Assembly: GCA_021807845.1 (NCBI GenBank) | Contig: JAKBCM010000005.1 | Coordinates: 1 to 20,828 of the forward strand | DNA: 20,828 nt | Direction of reading: 5' to 3' | Source: Pseudomonadota bacterium | Lineage (GTDB): Bacteria; Pseudomonadota; Gammaproteobacteria; Legionellales; Legionellaceae | In this document: positions 1-7,417 of the stretch, piece by piece | Layout of the letters: each line of letters begins with the position of its first letter | Position numbering within the stretch: the first letter of the stretch is position 1 | The notes under the pieces: generated by a model | What the model was told of the DNA's origin: nothing | The model's database searches: none | What the model saw: the letters and a program-made list of their open reading frames with translations, nothing else | Program-made: the position numbers and the translations under genes

Positions 1-75
1 TTAACCCTGGCTTTTTTTCCCTTGATTGACATCATATTTTCGAATACCATGCTCCATATTTAATCATTTTGTCAT

Positions 76-80
76 GAGGT
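76..80 (+). promoter_or_regulatory. Ribosome binding site of the HAD-like gene
   Basis: GAGGT lies 7 nt before the ATG at 88, which supports that start. A TTGACA hexamer is at 26-31, but no well-spaced -10 box follows it, so I do not call the promoter. Confidence 0.6.
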
Positions 81-87
81 AATATCC

Positions 88-906
88 ATGCCCTGCATTG
101 TCAATTTATCTGCGATCCACACTTTGCTCCCTGATAGCGCAAGCATTAACAAGTTTGCTAGATTGTGTGACTTATATTCAACAAGTTGCTTCAATTATTG
201 TCCTAGCATGTTTCAATCTTACTCAAATATTGCTTGGGTTTATTATCAAAATATGAGGCATTTTGAAACGCTGATTAAACCCTATAAGCGTGGTAAAATG
301 GATACCCGAGAGTTTATGATGAAACTCGCTGCTATTTTCGATTTTATAGAGACAGAAAAGTTAGAAAAAAATGATTCAACTCAAGAATATTTAATGAGCG
401 ACCCCAAATATCAAGCTTTGGAGGACGCTTGGGATGCAACTATTCAGATGGATGACGAGATGGCAAAACGCTTCCCAGAGCTTATCGATATTGCGAAGAC
501 CGAGCCAGTCTATCTCATTTCTAATACCAATGAATTACATGTCTTTGCCATACTTTCATTGTTGAAAAAATATAATCCAGAGGTGAATTTTTATCCAAAT
601 ATTGATTTCAGTGTCGAATATAATAATAGACCCATCGAGATAGCTCCTAATATCTTCCTATGCTTATCTTACCGATACCAATTGTTTAAAACATTAGGAC
701 AAAATAGCCAACAAGATGCCTCTACAACCATGTCTTTATTGCGCCAGCTTGTGGAGCATACTCTAAAAAATAAAACCGCTGACATTACGATCATCAGTCA
801 ATATGATGAAGATAGAAAAGAAGCACGAAGATTAGGGATCCCTGATGATAATATTTTCAGCGCGGATTTCTATTTTGTGCCCGATACAGAATTAACCCTT
901 TCTTGA
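88..906 (+). CDS. HAD-superfamily-like protein, probably catalytically degenerate
   Basis: Soluble protein of 272 residues with no signal peptide or membrane segment. The region around residues 105-155 (W-x-A-T...MDDE...PELIDIAK followed by PVYLISNTNELHV) resembles the stretch of YihX-type haloacid dehalogenase phosphatases that runs from the cap into motif II, where Ser145-Asn146 would be the motif II Ser/Asn. A helical, cap-like stretch (about 40-90) comes before it. The N-terminus shows no DxD nucleophile motif, and the C-terminal part (EARRLGIPDDNIF) shows no clear motif IV acidic pair, so phosphatase activity is doubtful. It may be a degenerate HAD fold used for binding, or an unrelated protein with a chance match. 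Its 3' end overlaps the convergent acyltransferase gene by 15 nt. The start is supported by a good Shine-Dalgarno sequence. The family call is tentative; the gene call is firmer. Confidence 0.5.
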   Translation: MPCIVNLSAIHTLLPDSASINKFARLCDLYSTSCFNYCPSMFQSYSNIAWVYYQNMRHFETLIKPYKRGKMDTREFMMKLAAIFDFIETEKLEKNDSTQEYLMSDPKYQALEDAWDATIQMDDEMAKRFPELIDIAKTEPVYLISNTNELHVFAILSLLKKYNPEVNFYPNIDFSVEYNNRPIEIAPNIFLCLSYRYQLFKTLGQNSQQDASTTMSLLRQLVEHTLKNKTADITIISQYDEDRKEARRLGIPDDNIFSADFYFVPDTELTLS

Positions 907-2016
907 TTTGTGATTTTTTCGCATCAGCAATTTTATCAAAATCAACCAAAGTAGGGTGTAGCTGATTGCATATAAAAGAGAGGCATTGGGTAAGGATGCC
1001 CAGCTGAATAAATGTTCTGTGATCGATAAACGCAAATTACCGGTTGTACCATTTTGTAACGGCATCTTGATGTTTGCTTGGATTTTCAAAAACACCACAT
1101 GCAAAATGTAAGCGAGCATGGCATTGACACCAAAGATCTCAAAAGGTTTACACCATTTGTTCCAAGATTTTGTTTCAATAAACCAATAACAACTGGCCAA
1201 TATCAACAGCGCACATCCTCCTGTCCATAATACATAAGAGCTCGTCCATAGGGATTTGTTGATAGGAAACCATAAGCCCCAAAGCCAGCCGGTTAACAAG
1301 GCCATAAATCCAGCCGCAGTCATTCCTGTTATTTTTTGATAATGAGAGCGTTCAGATAAAAGCCATGCCCCAGTTAAATTGCCTAGCAAAGCTGTGGCAA
1401 TGGCAGGGAGTGTGCTTAAAAGTCCTTCAGGATCATACACTCTCCCATATAAGTGAGCGCTTGAGAATAGGAGTGAATCCAAATAAGCGCCTATATTTCC
1501 TTGTGGAGTAAGCATGGGTTTCTCAAAGCCTGGTGGTGCGATGAGGGTCATGATTAACCAATACCCTATCACCAGTGCAAACATGATGAAGGCTTGGGAA
1601 GAGATGCGAGTTGTCAAAAATAAGATTGCTGCACAAAAATAACAAATGGCTATCCGTTGCAGCACGCCAAAGATACGAAGGGTGGCCCAATCAAAGTGGT
1701 TGGGAAACGCGTTAAGCAATACACCGATAAAAAACAACAGCACTGATCGTTTTAAAATTTTTATAAATAAAGCATAAGTCGTTGCATTTTTAGCAAGCGC
1801 TTTGCTTAAGGTGAAGGTTGAGGACAGCCCTACTATGAAGATAAAGAAAGGAAACACAAGATCAGCAAGTGTGCATCCATTCCAAGTCGAATGCGAAAGC
1901 CAGGTGTAACTAGTTTGATTTCCAGGGCTATTGACAATGATCATCAAAGCAACCGTAATGCCACGGAAAACATCTAAGGATACAAGCCTGGTATGTTTGC
2001 TCGGGGTATTGGTCAT
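892..2016 (-). CDS. Integral membrane acyltransferase, NagX / HGSNAT-like (DUF5009/DUF1624 type)
   Basis: Polytopic inner-membrane protein of 374 residues with about ten hydrophobic segments. The N-terminus carries the family signature RLVSLDVFRGITVALMIIVN (residues 10-29) and then HSTWNGCTLADLVFPFF (42-58), closely matching lysosomal heparan-alpha-glucosaminide N-acetyltransferase. By that likeness His42 is the candidate acetyl-carrying histidine. Length fits the bacterial members (about 370 residues). In bacteria the family (NagX, YeiB relatives) is thought to move acetyl groups across the inner membrane onto amino sugars from chitin or peptidoglycan; the exact substrate here is unknown, and no nag genes lie nearby to help. 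It is transcribed away from ruvB and converges on the HAD-like gene with a 15-nt overlap. The start is ATG, but no strong Shine-Dalgarno sequence precedes it. Confidence 0.85.
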   Translation of the reverse strand: MTNTPSKHTRLVSLDVFRGITVALMIIVNSPGNQTSYTWLSHSTWNGCTLADLVFPFFIFIVGLSSTFTLSKALAKNATTYALFIKILKRSVLLFFIGVLLNAFPNHFDWATLRIFGVLQRIAICYFCAAILFLTTRISSQAFIMFALVIGYWLIMTLIAPPGFEKPMLTPQGNIGAYLDSLLFSSAHLYGRVYDPEGLLSTLPAIATALLGNLTGAWLLSERSHYQKITGMTAAGFMALLTGWLWGLWFPINKSLWTSSYVLWTGGCALLILASCYWFIETKSWNKWCKPFEIFGVNAMLAYILHVVFLKIQANIKMPLQNGTTGNLRLSITEHLFSWASLPNASLLYAISYTLLWLILIKLLMRKNHKSRKG

Positions 2017-2049
2017 TTTTGATGCGATTTGATGGGGAATGATTGACTA

Positions 2050-2077
2050 AGTATACAGAAAGATGAGAGAAGATGAA
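2050..2077 (-). promoter_or_regulatory. Candidate sigma-70 promoter of the acyltransferase gene
   Basis: On the minus strand TATACT (2050-2055) matches the -10 consensus at five of six positions. A weak TTCATC -35 lies 16 nt upstream. It would give a leader of about 27 nt. Assigned by eye. Confidence 0.35.
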
Positions 2078-2114
2078 TCTCTTGTTTCCAAAGATGATAT
2101 AGATATTGAAGCTG

Positions 2115-2123
2115 TGTTAGAAT
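2115..2123 (+). promoter_or_regulatory. Candidate extended -10 promoter of ruvB-tol
   Basis: TGTTAGAAT reads as an extended -10 (TGn-TAGAAT) with no good -35. The implied start, near 2130, leaves a short leader before the ruvB ATG at 2154. No strong Shine-Dalgarno sequence is visible in that leader. Weak call. Confidence 0.3.
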
Positions 2124-2153
2124 GCGTTAACCATCACTGAGCCTGTCTTTTTC

Positions 2154-3164
2154 ATGTTAGAAAGCGACCGTTTGATCAGCGTGCAACCGAATGCATCTGA
2201 AGAGATCATCGATAGAGCGATACGACCCTTAAGTCTTGACGAATATATTGGTCAAGATGAAGTGCGTTTGCAATTGCGCATTTTTATTGATGCAGCATTG
2301 CGACGCAATGAGGCGCTTGATCATGTTCTGATTTTTGGCCCACCAGGACTTGGGAAAACAACGCTTGCACATATCGTTGCCCATGAAATGGGCGTTAATT
2401 TGCGACAAACATCAGGTCCTGTGCTTGAAAGAGCGGGTGACATTGCAGCGATTCTTACGAATTTGCAAGAAAATGATGTCTTATTTATTGATGAGATTCA
2501 TCGCTTAAGTCCAGTGATTGAAGAAATTTTATATCCTGCGATGGAAGATTATAAGTTAGATATCATGATAGGTGAGGGGCCTGCAGCACGCTCTATTAAG
2601 TTGGAGCTTCCGCCATTTACTTTAATTGGTGCGACAACTCGGGCAGGATCTCTTACCTCACCATTGCGGGATCGCTTTGGAATCGTTGAGCGCTTAGATT
2701 TTTATTCCGTAGAATCCTTAACCCAAATTGTGACGCGTTCAGCGAATTTACTCTCTGTGAGTACGGTTGATGGAGGTGCTCATGAAATTGCGCTTCGTGC
2801 CAGAGGCACACCAAGGATAGCAAATAGACTCTTAAGACGAGTACGAGATTATGCACAAGTGAAAGGAGATGGCATGATAACCCATCAACTGGCTCATTTG
2901 GCTTTAGAAATGTTAAGTGTTGATAAACATGGATTTGATATCATGGACAGAAAATTATTGCTGGCGGTGATTGAGCGCTTTGATGGCGGACCGGTTGGCA
3001 TTGATAGTATTGCGGCGGCAATCGGCGAAGAGAAAAGTACTATCGAAGATGTGATTGAACCCTATCTCATCCAACAAGGGTTTTTAATGCGTACCCCACG
3101 TGGTCGAGTGGCTAGTGCTTTGGCTTATCAGCATTTTGGTATCGCGATGGTTGAAAATGATTAG
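2154..3164 (+). CDS. ruvB: Holliday junction branch migration ATPase RuvB
   Basis: Hexameric AAA+ motor that, with RuvA, drives branch migration of Holliday junctions before RuvC cleavage. The 336-residue product aligns end to end with E. coli RuvB: Walker [10 protein letters not shown] (62-70), Walker B DEIH (113-116), sensor 1 GATTRAG (159-165), arginine finger Arg174 in LRDRF, sensor 2 region with [15 protein letters not shown], and a C-terminal winged helix ending in [15 protein letters not shown]. It begins MLESDRLIS, like the family, so the ATG at 2154 is secure despite a poor ribosome site. ruvA and ruvC, which usually lie immediately upstream, are not here. The 3' end runs into tolQ with 9 nt between them, and the tolQ ribosome site starts within the ruvB stop codon, so the two are probably cotranscribed. 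Confidence 0.98.
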   Translation: MLESDRLISVQPNASEEIIDRAIRPLSLDEYIGQDEVRLQLRIFIDAALRRNEALDHVLIFGPPGLGKTTLAHIVAHEMGVNLRQTSGPVLERAGDIAAILTNLQENDVLFIDEIHRLSPVIEEILYPAMEDYKLDIMIGEGPAARSIKLELPPFTLIGATTRAGSLTSPLRDRFGIVERLDFYSVESLTQIVTRSANLLSVSTVDGGAHEIALRARGTPRIANRLLRRVRDYAQVKGDGMITHQLAHLALEMLSVDKHGFDIMDRKLLLAVIERFDGGPVGIDSIAAAIGEEKSTIEDVIEPYLIQQGFLMRTPRGRVASALAYQHFGIAMVEND

Positions 3165-3169
3165 GAGGT
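3163..3169 (+). promoter_or_regulatory. Strong ribosome binding site of tolQ (decides a GTG start)
   Basis: AGGAGGT, a near-perfect Shine-Dalgarno sequence, begins inside the ruvB TAG stop and lies 4 nt before GTG at 3174. It supports the GTG start of tolQ and translational coupling to ruvB. Confidence 0.8.
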
Positions 3170-3173
3170 AAAA

Positions 3174-3848
3174 GTGGATAATCATCTCAGTATTTTGGGC
3201 TATTTTTGGCATGCCAGCGTTGTTGTGAAATTGGTTATGTTGATTTTACTTGTGGCATCTGTGATATCATGGACGCTTATTTTACAACGTGCATGGTTTT
3301 TTAATCGTAAAAAGGAAGAATATGATGCTTTTCAACATCGTTTTTGGGAAAGTTCAGATCTGACCAAACTTTATGCTGATTTAGACACCAATGTTGCTGA
3401 CAGATTGGGGATGGCTAGCATTTTTCATTCAGGATTTAAAGAGTTCTTGCGATTGCGTAAACTTGGGTTGGTGGAGCTTGAGCCCATACAACGGGTCATG
3501 CAAATCAGTCATGCTAAGGAAGCGGAGGGTCTTGAGCAACATTTATCCCTATTTGCGTCAGTGGGATCTATTTCGCCTTATATCGGTTTGTTTGGCACAG
3601 TATGGGGTATTATGGCATCTTTTCAGGCCTTAGGACATGCGCAGCAAGCAACGATTGCTATGGTGGCTCCGGGTATTTCAGAAGCATTGGTTGCGACAGC
3701 TTTAGGATTATTTACTGCAATTCCTGCTGTTATTGCTTTTAATCGATACACCACCAGGGCTAATTCGTTGTTGAATCGTTATGACTTATTTCAGGAAGAA
3801 TTTGTTGCACTGATTTCAGAACAAACGGCCGTCCCCAATAGAGGATAA
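3174..3848 (+). CDS. tolQ: Tol-Pal system inner-membrane motor subunit TolQ
   Basis: With TolR it forms the proton-driven motor that energises TolA for outer-membrane invagination during division. The 224-residue product (about 230 in E. coli) has three membrane helices: about 16-38, 126-150 (SPYIGLFGTVWGIM) and 167-189 (GISEALVATALGLFTAIPA). Thr142 and Thr175 sit where the ion-path threonines of TolQ (Thr145, Thr178 in E. coli) are expected. The large cytoplasmic loop between helices 1 and 2 has the usual length. The homologue ExbB is the alternative, but the tolR-tolA-tolB order settles the identity. GTG start after a strong ribosome site; 4 nt separate it from tolR. No ybgC thioesterase gene precedes it, unlike in many gammaproteobacteria. 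Confidence 0.97.
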   Translation: MDNHLSILGYFWHASVVVKLVMLILLVASVISWTLILQRAWFFNRKKEEYDAFQHRFWESSDLTKLYADLDTNVADRLGMASIFHSGFKEFLRLRKLGLVELEPIQRVMQISHAKEAEGLEQHLSLFASVGSISPYIGLFGTVWGIMASFQALGHAQQATIAMVAPGISEALVATALGLFTAIPAVIAFNRYTTRANSLLNRYDLFQEEFVALISEQTAVPNRG

Positions 3849-3852
3849 TCGA

Positions 3853-4302
3853 ATGTTGAAGAAAAAAAATCCACGAAAAAACCCTATTGCTGAGATCAAT
3901 GTTGTGCCTTACATTGATGTGATGCTTGTGTTGCTGGTTATTTTTATGATCACAGCGCCTATTTTGACTCAAGGGGTGACCGTTGACTTACCCAAAGCGC
4001 GGGCAGAATCTCTGAAAGCTGCTGATAGAGAACCTATCATTGTCTCCGTTGATAGAGACGGCCTTTATTATTTGAACTTGAGTACAACACCCAATGTCCC
4101 CATGGATTCACAAGCGTTGATGGTTCGTGTGGCTGCCGAGTTGCAATTAGCCCGAGATGCCAAAGAAGCTTTAAATGTACTGGTCAAAGGTGATGAGGGC
4201 GTTCCTTATGGGAAGGTGATTTTGGCTATGAGCTTATTAAAACAAGCGGGTGCTGAACAAGTGGGCTTACTCACGGATACTTCTGAGGAGAATCCCGCAT
4301 GA
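3853..4302 (+). CDS. tolR: Tol-Pal system motor subunit TolR
   Basis: ExbD/TolR-family protein of 149 residues: a short cytoplasmic N-terminus rich in Lys/Arg, one membrane helix (about 18-40) and a periplasmic domain. Asp22, in NVVPYIDVMLVLLVIFM, is the protonatable aspartate of the motor (Asp23 in E. coli). The sequence after the helix (TQGVTVDLPKA) is the conserved periplasmic entry motif, and VPYGKVILAMSLLKQAG matches the TolR periplasmic core. The start ATG follows GAGGA at 3841-3845, which overlaps the tolQ stop. The TGA stop overlaps the tolA ATG by 4 nt (ATGA), a typical translational coupling. Confidence 0.97.
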   Translation: MLKKKNPRKNPIAEINVVPYIDVMLVLLVIFMITAPILTQGVTVDLPKARAESLKAADREPIIVSVDRDGLYYLNLSTTPNVPMDSQALMVRVAAELQLARDAKEALNVLVKGDEGVPYGKVILAMSLLKQAGAEQVGLLTDTSEENPA

Positions 4303-5243
4303 TGTTGCCTACCAGTTATCGAAATGCATTTATTATTGCAGTTTCATTCCATATTTTATTGGCGCTGATGTTATTGATTGAATCGACCAGTCATGAAACA
4401 CCTGTGTTGATCCCAGGCACAGTTGCAAATGTTGGTCGTCCTGAACCACTATCGGTACAGCCTGAAGCAGAGCCGATTAAAGCGGTCAGTGTAGATAGTC
4501 AAGAGGTCATGAAAACAGTCAATCGCTTAAAAGAAGAGCGTGTTTTACAAAAACAAGCTGAGGAAAAAAGACAAAAACAACTCAAAGAGCAAGCACAAGC
4601 CGCCAAAAAAGAGCGCCTTGAAGAACAAAAACGATTGGAAAAAATGAAGGCAGAGGCTCTCAAGCTTGAAGCCTTAAGAAAAAAACAATTGGCAGAAGAG
4701 CAAAATCACCTCAAAGAATTGGCCAAACAAAAAGAAATACAGAAAAAGGAACTGGCCGAGGTCAAAAAGCAACAGCTTGAAGAAGCTAAGAAATTGGCTG
4801 ACTTACAAAAGAAGAAAACAGAAGAACTTGCACGTAAGGAAGAAGAGCGTCAAGCAAAAGCCAAAGAAGAATCAGAAAAAAAACAACAAGCAGCCGCTGC
4901 TGCCGCCGCAAAAGAAGCTTCTTTAAAAGCTGAAAAGGATGCAGCCCTCGCAGGGGAAGTGAACAAGTACAAAGCCTTAATCATCAGTGCCATTAGTAGG
5001 CAATGGATATTACCGGAGAATGTGGACAGTCATTTGTCCAGCCAATTTCGCATCAGGCTTGCTCCGAACGGTGTGGTGCTTGAAGTGAGCTTAACCAGAA
5101 GTAGTGGGGATCCAATTCTGGATAGATCAGCGCAGTCAGCCATATATAAAGCATCACCACTGCCAGTCCCGACTGATCCTGATACTTTTAATTTATTTCG
5201 TGATATTAGTTTAACCGTACGACCAGAGAGTGCTAGGGGGTAG
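4299..5243 (+). CDS. tolA: Tol-Pal system inner-membrane linker TolA
   Basis: TolA spans the periplasm and transmits TolQR energy to Pal and TolB. The 314-residue product has domain I, a single membrane helix (about 9-28) with the S-x-H-x-x-L signature (Ser16, His18) that contacts TolQR. Domain II, about residues 70-215, is a long alanine/lysine/glutamate/glutamine-rich helix with no predicted globular part. Domain III, about 220-314, is the globular C-terminus (YKALIISAISRQW, then SSGDPILDRSAQSAIYKASPLPVP), the TolA/TonB C-terminal fold that binds TolB, Pal and some colicins or phage proteins. GAGGAG at 4285-4290 lies 8 nt before the ATG. The start codon is doubled (ATGATG); the first is chosen because it overlaps the tolR stop. 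Domain II is shorter than in E. coli (421 residues in total there), which is common outside enterics. Confidence 0.94.
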   Translation: MMLPTSYRNAFIIAVSFHILLALMLLIESTSHETPVLIPGTVANVGRPEPLSVQPEAEPIKAVSVDSQEVMKTVNRLKEERVLQKQAEEKRQKQLKEQAQAAKKERLEEQKRLEKMKAEALKLEALRKKQLAEEQNHLKELAKQKEIQKKELAEVKKQQLEEAKKLADLQKKKTEELARKEEERQAKAKEESEKKQQAAAAAAAKEASLKAEKDAALAGEVNKYKALIISAISRQWILPENVDSHLSSQFRIRLAPNGVVLEVSLTRSSGDPILDRSAQSAIYKASPLPVPTDPDTFNLFRDISLTVRPESARG

Positions 5244-5246
5244 GAA

Positions 5247-6512
5247 GTGAAGCATCGTTTTATCATTGTTTGTTTATTGATCTTGTTTGGCCGAGATATT
5301 TTTGCGGTCGATCTAGAATTGACCCAAGGGATCAATGCGCTATTACCTATTGCGATTAATTCCTTTCAAGGCGATAGTCAAGCACAAGTCACCTCAGTGA
5401 TTGAAAATGATTTGGGAATGTCTGGGCAATTTAAGATCATTAAAACCCCCATGCAGTCACAGACATCTCAATCGTCGATAAGTTTATGGCGCCAAGCGGG
5501 TGCTGATAGTGTTTTATCAGGATTTATACAGCCTGTGGGTGGCAATCGATATAAAATCAGCTTCCAGCTGCATGATGCAGCAGCGCATGGACGGCTTTTG
5601 TTAGCAAAAGAGTATCAAGTCAGTGGGAACGAGCTTCGATCTCTTGCGCATCATATCAGTGATGAGGTGTATCAAAAATTAACGGGTGAGCGGGGTATTT
5701 TCTCAACTCGAATTGCTTATATTGTGGTGCAAAGGAGTGGCGATAGAGAAAAGTATAGTTTAGACGTGGCTGATGTCGATGGGAGTAATCCTCAGAGTCT
5801 TTTGGTCTCTAGCGAGCCTATCATGTCACCGACTTGGTCTCCTAATGGACGAGAAATTGCTTATGTTTCTTTTGAGAGAAAACGTGCCCAAATTTACACC
5901 GTTTCTGTTGAAACAGGACAACGTCGTTTGTTGACGGATTTTCCGGGCATTAATGGCGCCCCCTCTTGGTCTCCAGATGGGCGGCAATTGGCTGTTGTTT
6001 TATCCAAAGGAGGTAATCCTAAGATTTATTCCATAGATATGACCTCAGGGCACATAACGCAATTAACGTTTGGTGATGCGATTGATACTGAGCCTAGATT
6101 TTCTCCAGATGGTCATGCACTGTTGTTTACTTCAGGACGAGGGGGCTCACCACAAATCTATCGTATGTCATTACCGGGTGGTCAAATCAGTCGTGTTACT
6201 TTTGTGGGTAATTACAATGCTCGTGCGTCATATACACCCAATCAAAAAGCGATTGTCATGCTGCATCGCGAAGAGGGACAATTTAATATTGGGATTCAAG
6301 ATATCGCCTCTGGACAAGTGACGGCATTGACTTCATCTCCTTTCGATGAATCACCATCTATCTCTCCTAATGGGCGCTTGATTTTGTATGCAACCCATAT
6401 CAATGACAGAGGCATATTAGCCATTGTATCCGTTGATGGCCGCATTAAAATGCGATTACCTGCAAGCCTTGGCGATGTACAAGAGCCTGCTTGGTCACCC
6501 TATTTGGGATAG
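5247..6512 (+). CDS. tolB: Tol-Pal system periplasmic beta-propeller TolB
   Basis: Periplasmic TolB shuttles between TolA and Pal. The 421-residue product (430 in E. coli) starts at GTG, 3 nt after the tolA stop. It has a Sec signal peptide ending about Ala20 (IFA|VDLE), an N-terminal alpha/beta domain (about 22-145) and a C-terminal six-bladed propeller (about 165-421). The blades show the repeated W/F-S-P-D/N-G-R motif: [33 protein letters not shown] and [11 protein letters not shown]. The closing segment EPAWSPYL is typical of TolB. The N-terminal mature strand that contacts TolA is present. Pal, the lipoprotein partner normally encoded next, is absent; the next gene, 3 nt on, encodes a nuclease. 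Confidence 0.97.
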   Translation: MKHRFIIVCLLILFGRDIFAVDLELTQGINALLPIAINSFQGDSQAQVTSVIENDLGMSGQFKIIKTPMQSQTSQSSISLWRQAGADSVLSGFIQPVGGNRYKISFQLHDAAAHGRLLLAKEYQVSGNELRSLAHHISDEVYQKLTGERGIFSTRIAYIVVQRSGDREKYSLDVADVDGSNPQSLLVSSEPIMSPTWSPNGREIAYVSFERKRAQIYTVSVETGQRRLLTDFPGINGAPSWSPDGRQLAVVLSKGGNPKIYSIDMTSGHITQLTFGDAIDTEPRFSPDGHALLFTSGRGGSPQIYRMSLPGGQISRVTFVGNYNARASYTPNQKAIVMLHREEGQFNIGIQDIASGQVTALTSSPFDESPSISPNGRLILYATHINDRGILAIVSVDGRIKMRLPASLGDVQEPAWSPYLG

Positions 6513-6515
6513 CCC

Positions 6516-7352
6516 TTGAAGTCCATCCGCTTTTATCTGTTCTTATTTGGCTTTTTGCACTCTATGATTGTATTGGGATGGAATGCACAAGGCCATCGCA
6601 TGATTGCTCAAATTGCTTATGATCGCTTGAGTGATCATGCAAGAGAAGTATTGACTCGTTATAATCAAGCGCTGGACAAAGTTTATAAACCAATGAACTT
6701 TGTAAATGCCGCAACTTGGCTTGATCAATTATCCTATCAAGATATCAAGTGGTATTCGGTGATGCATTATATTGATTTGCCCTTTTCACAAGACGGTACG
6801 GCTTTGCCAAATACCGAGGAAATCAATGCATTGTGGGCTATTGAAAATGCCATTCACCTCATTCAAAACAAATATCCTACTGATTTTGATAAGGGAATTG
6901 CTCTTCGTGTCTTGATTCATGTGGTGGGAGATATACATCAGCCCATGCATGCCATCACACGAGTGAGTAAGGATTTACCTATGGGCGATCGAGGAGGAAA
7001 CTTAGTCCCACTTTATAAAAATGCAATTGCCAATAATCTCCATGCATATTGGGATAGGGGCGGTGGATTATTGAAAGAGTCACACCGAAATAGTAAAAAG
7101 AAAATGAGGACTATCCAGTCCGCCATCATTTGTGAGAGTGATAAAATGGATTTAGTTCCAGCACACTGGGCTGAAGCATCTCACCAAATCGCAATTTCTA
7201 TCGCTTATCATCTCTTGCCAGAAGATCATATCCCGACAAGCAGGTATCAGCAGTTAACCCAAAAGGCAGCAGAACAACAGATCATACTCGCAGGATGTCG
7301 TTTGAGTGTGTTATTAGAGCAAATCGTCTCCAACTTATCTACATATTCATGA
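6516..7352 (+). CDS. Secreted S1/P1-type zinc nuclease
   Basis: Predicted exported phosphodiesterase/nuclease of 278 residues. A signal peptide (MKSIRFYLFLFGFLHSMIVLG) ends just before Trp22; in S1/P1 nucleases the mature protein begins with this Trp, whose amino group and carbonyl bind zinc. All nine metal ligands of P1 nuclease have counterparts at near-identical spacing: Trp22, His27, Asp70, His84, His135, Asp139, His145, His176 and Asp180, in motifs WNAQGH, TWLD, MHYIDLP, HVVGDIHQPMH and NNLHAYWD. It should therefore have an intact trinuclear zinc site and cleave single-stranded DNA/RNA or remove 3'-phosphates. The start is TTG, chosen because only this start supplies the signal peptide; a weak GGGA lies 6 nt upstream. 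It follows tolB by 3 nt, probably in the same transcript. Nutrient scavenging or degradation of foreign nucleic acid are possible roles, neither shown here. Confidence 0.93.
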   Translation: MKSIRFYLFLFGFLHSMIVLGWNAQGHRMIAQIAYDRLSDHAREVLTRYNQALDKVYKPMNFVNAATWLDQLSYQDIKWYSVMHYIDLPFSQDGTALPNTEEINALWAIENAIHLIQNKYPTDFDKGIALRVLIHVVGDIHQPMHAITRVSKDLPMGDRGGNLVPLYKNAIANNLHAYWDRGGGLLKESHRNSKKKMRTIQSAIICESDKMDLVPAHWAEASHQIAISIAYHLLPEDHIPTSRYQQLTQKAAEQQIILAGCRLSVLLEQIVSNLSTYS

Positions 7353-7353
7353 G

Positions 7354-7382
7354 TTGTAAGATAACCGTTTGTGTGATAAAAG
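7354..7382 (+). promoter_or_regulatory. Candidate sigma-70 promoter of the 742-residue protein gene
   Basis: TTGTAA (7354-7359), a 17-nt spacer, then TAAAAG (7377-7382). The -10 region overlaps the left arm of an inverted repeat (7374-7398). It lies directly after the nuclease stop, suggesting a separate transcription start for the next gene. By eye only. Confidence 0.35.
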
Positions 7383-7398
7383 TACACATTTTTTATCA
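7374..7398. repeat. Perfect 8-bp inverted repeat at the promoter
   Basis: TGATAAAA (7374-7381) and TTTTATCA (7391-7398) are exact inverted repeats around a 9-nt centre. It is AT-rich with no T-run after it, so an operator or chance dyad is more likely than a terminator. It sits over the candidate -10 box. Confidence 0.5.
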
Positions 7399-7417
7399 AT
7401 TCCTCTGGAGAGAATAA

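Noticed and set aside
4560..4930. Repetitive AAA/GAA/CAA-rich DNA as a tandem-repeat element
   Set aside because: It is the low-complexity coding sequence of the TolA helical domain, not an independent repeat.
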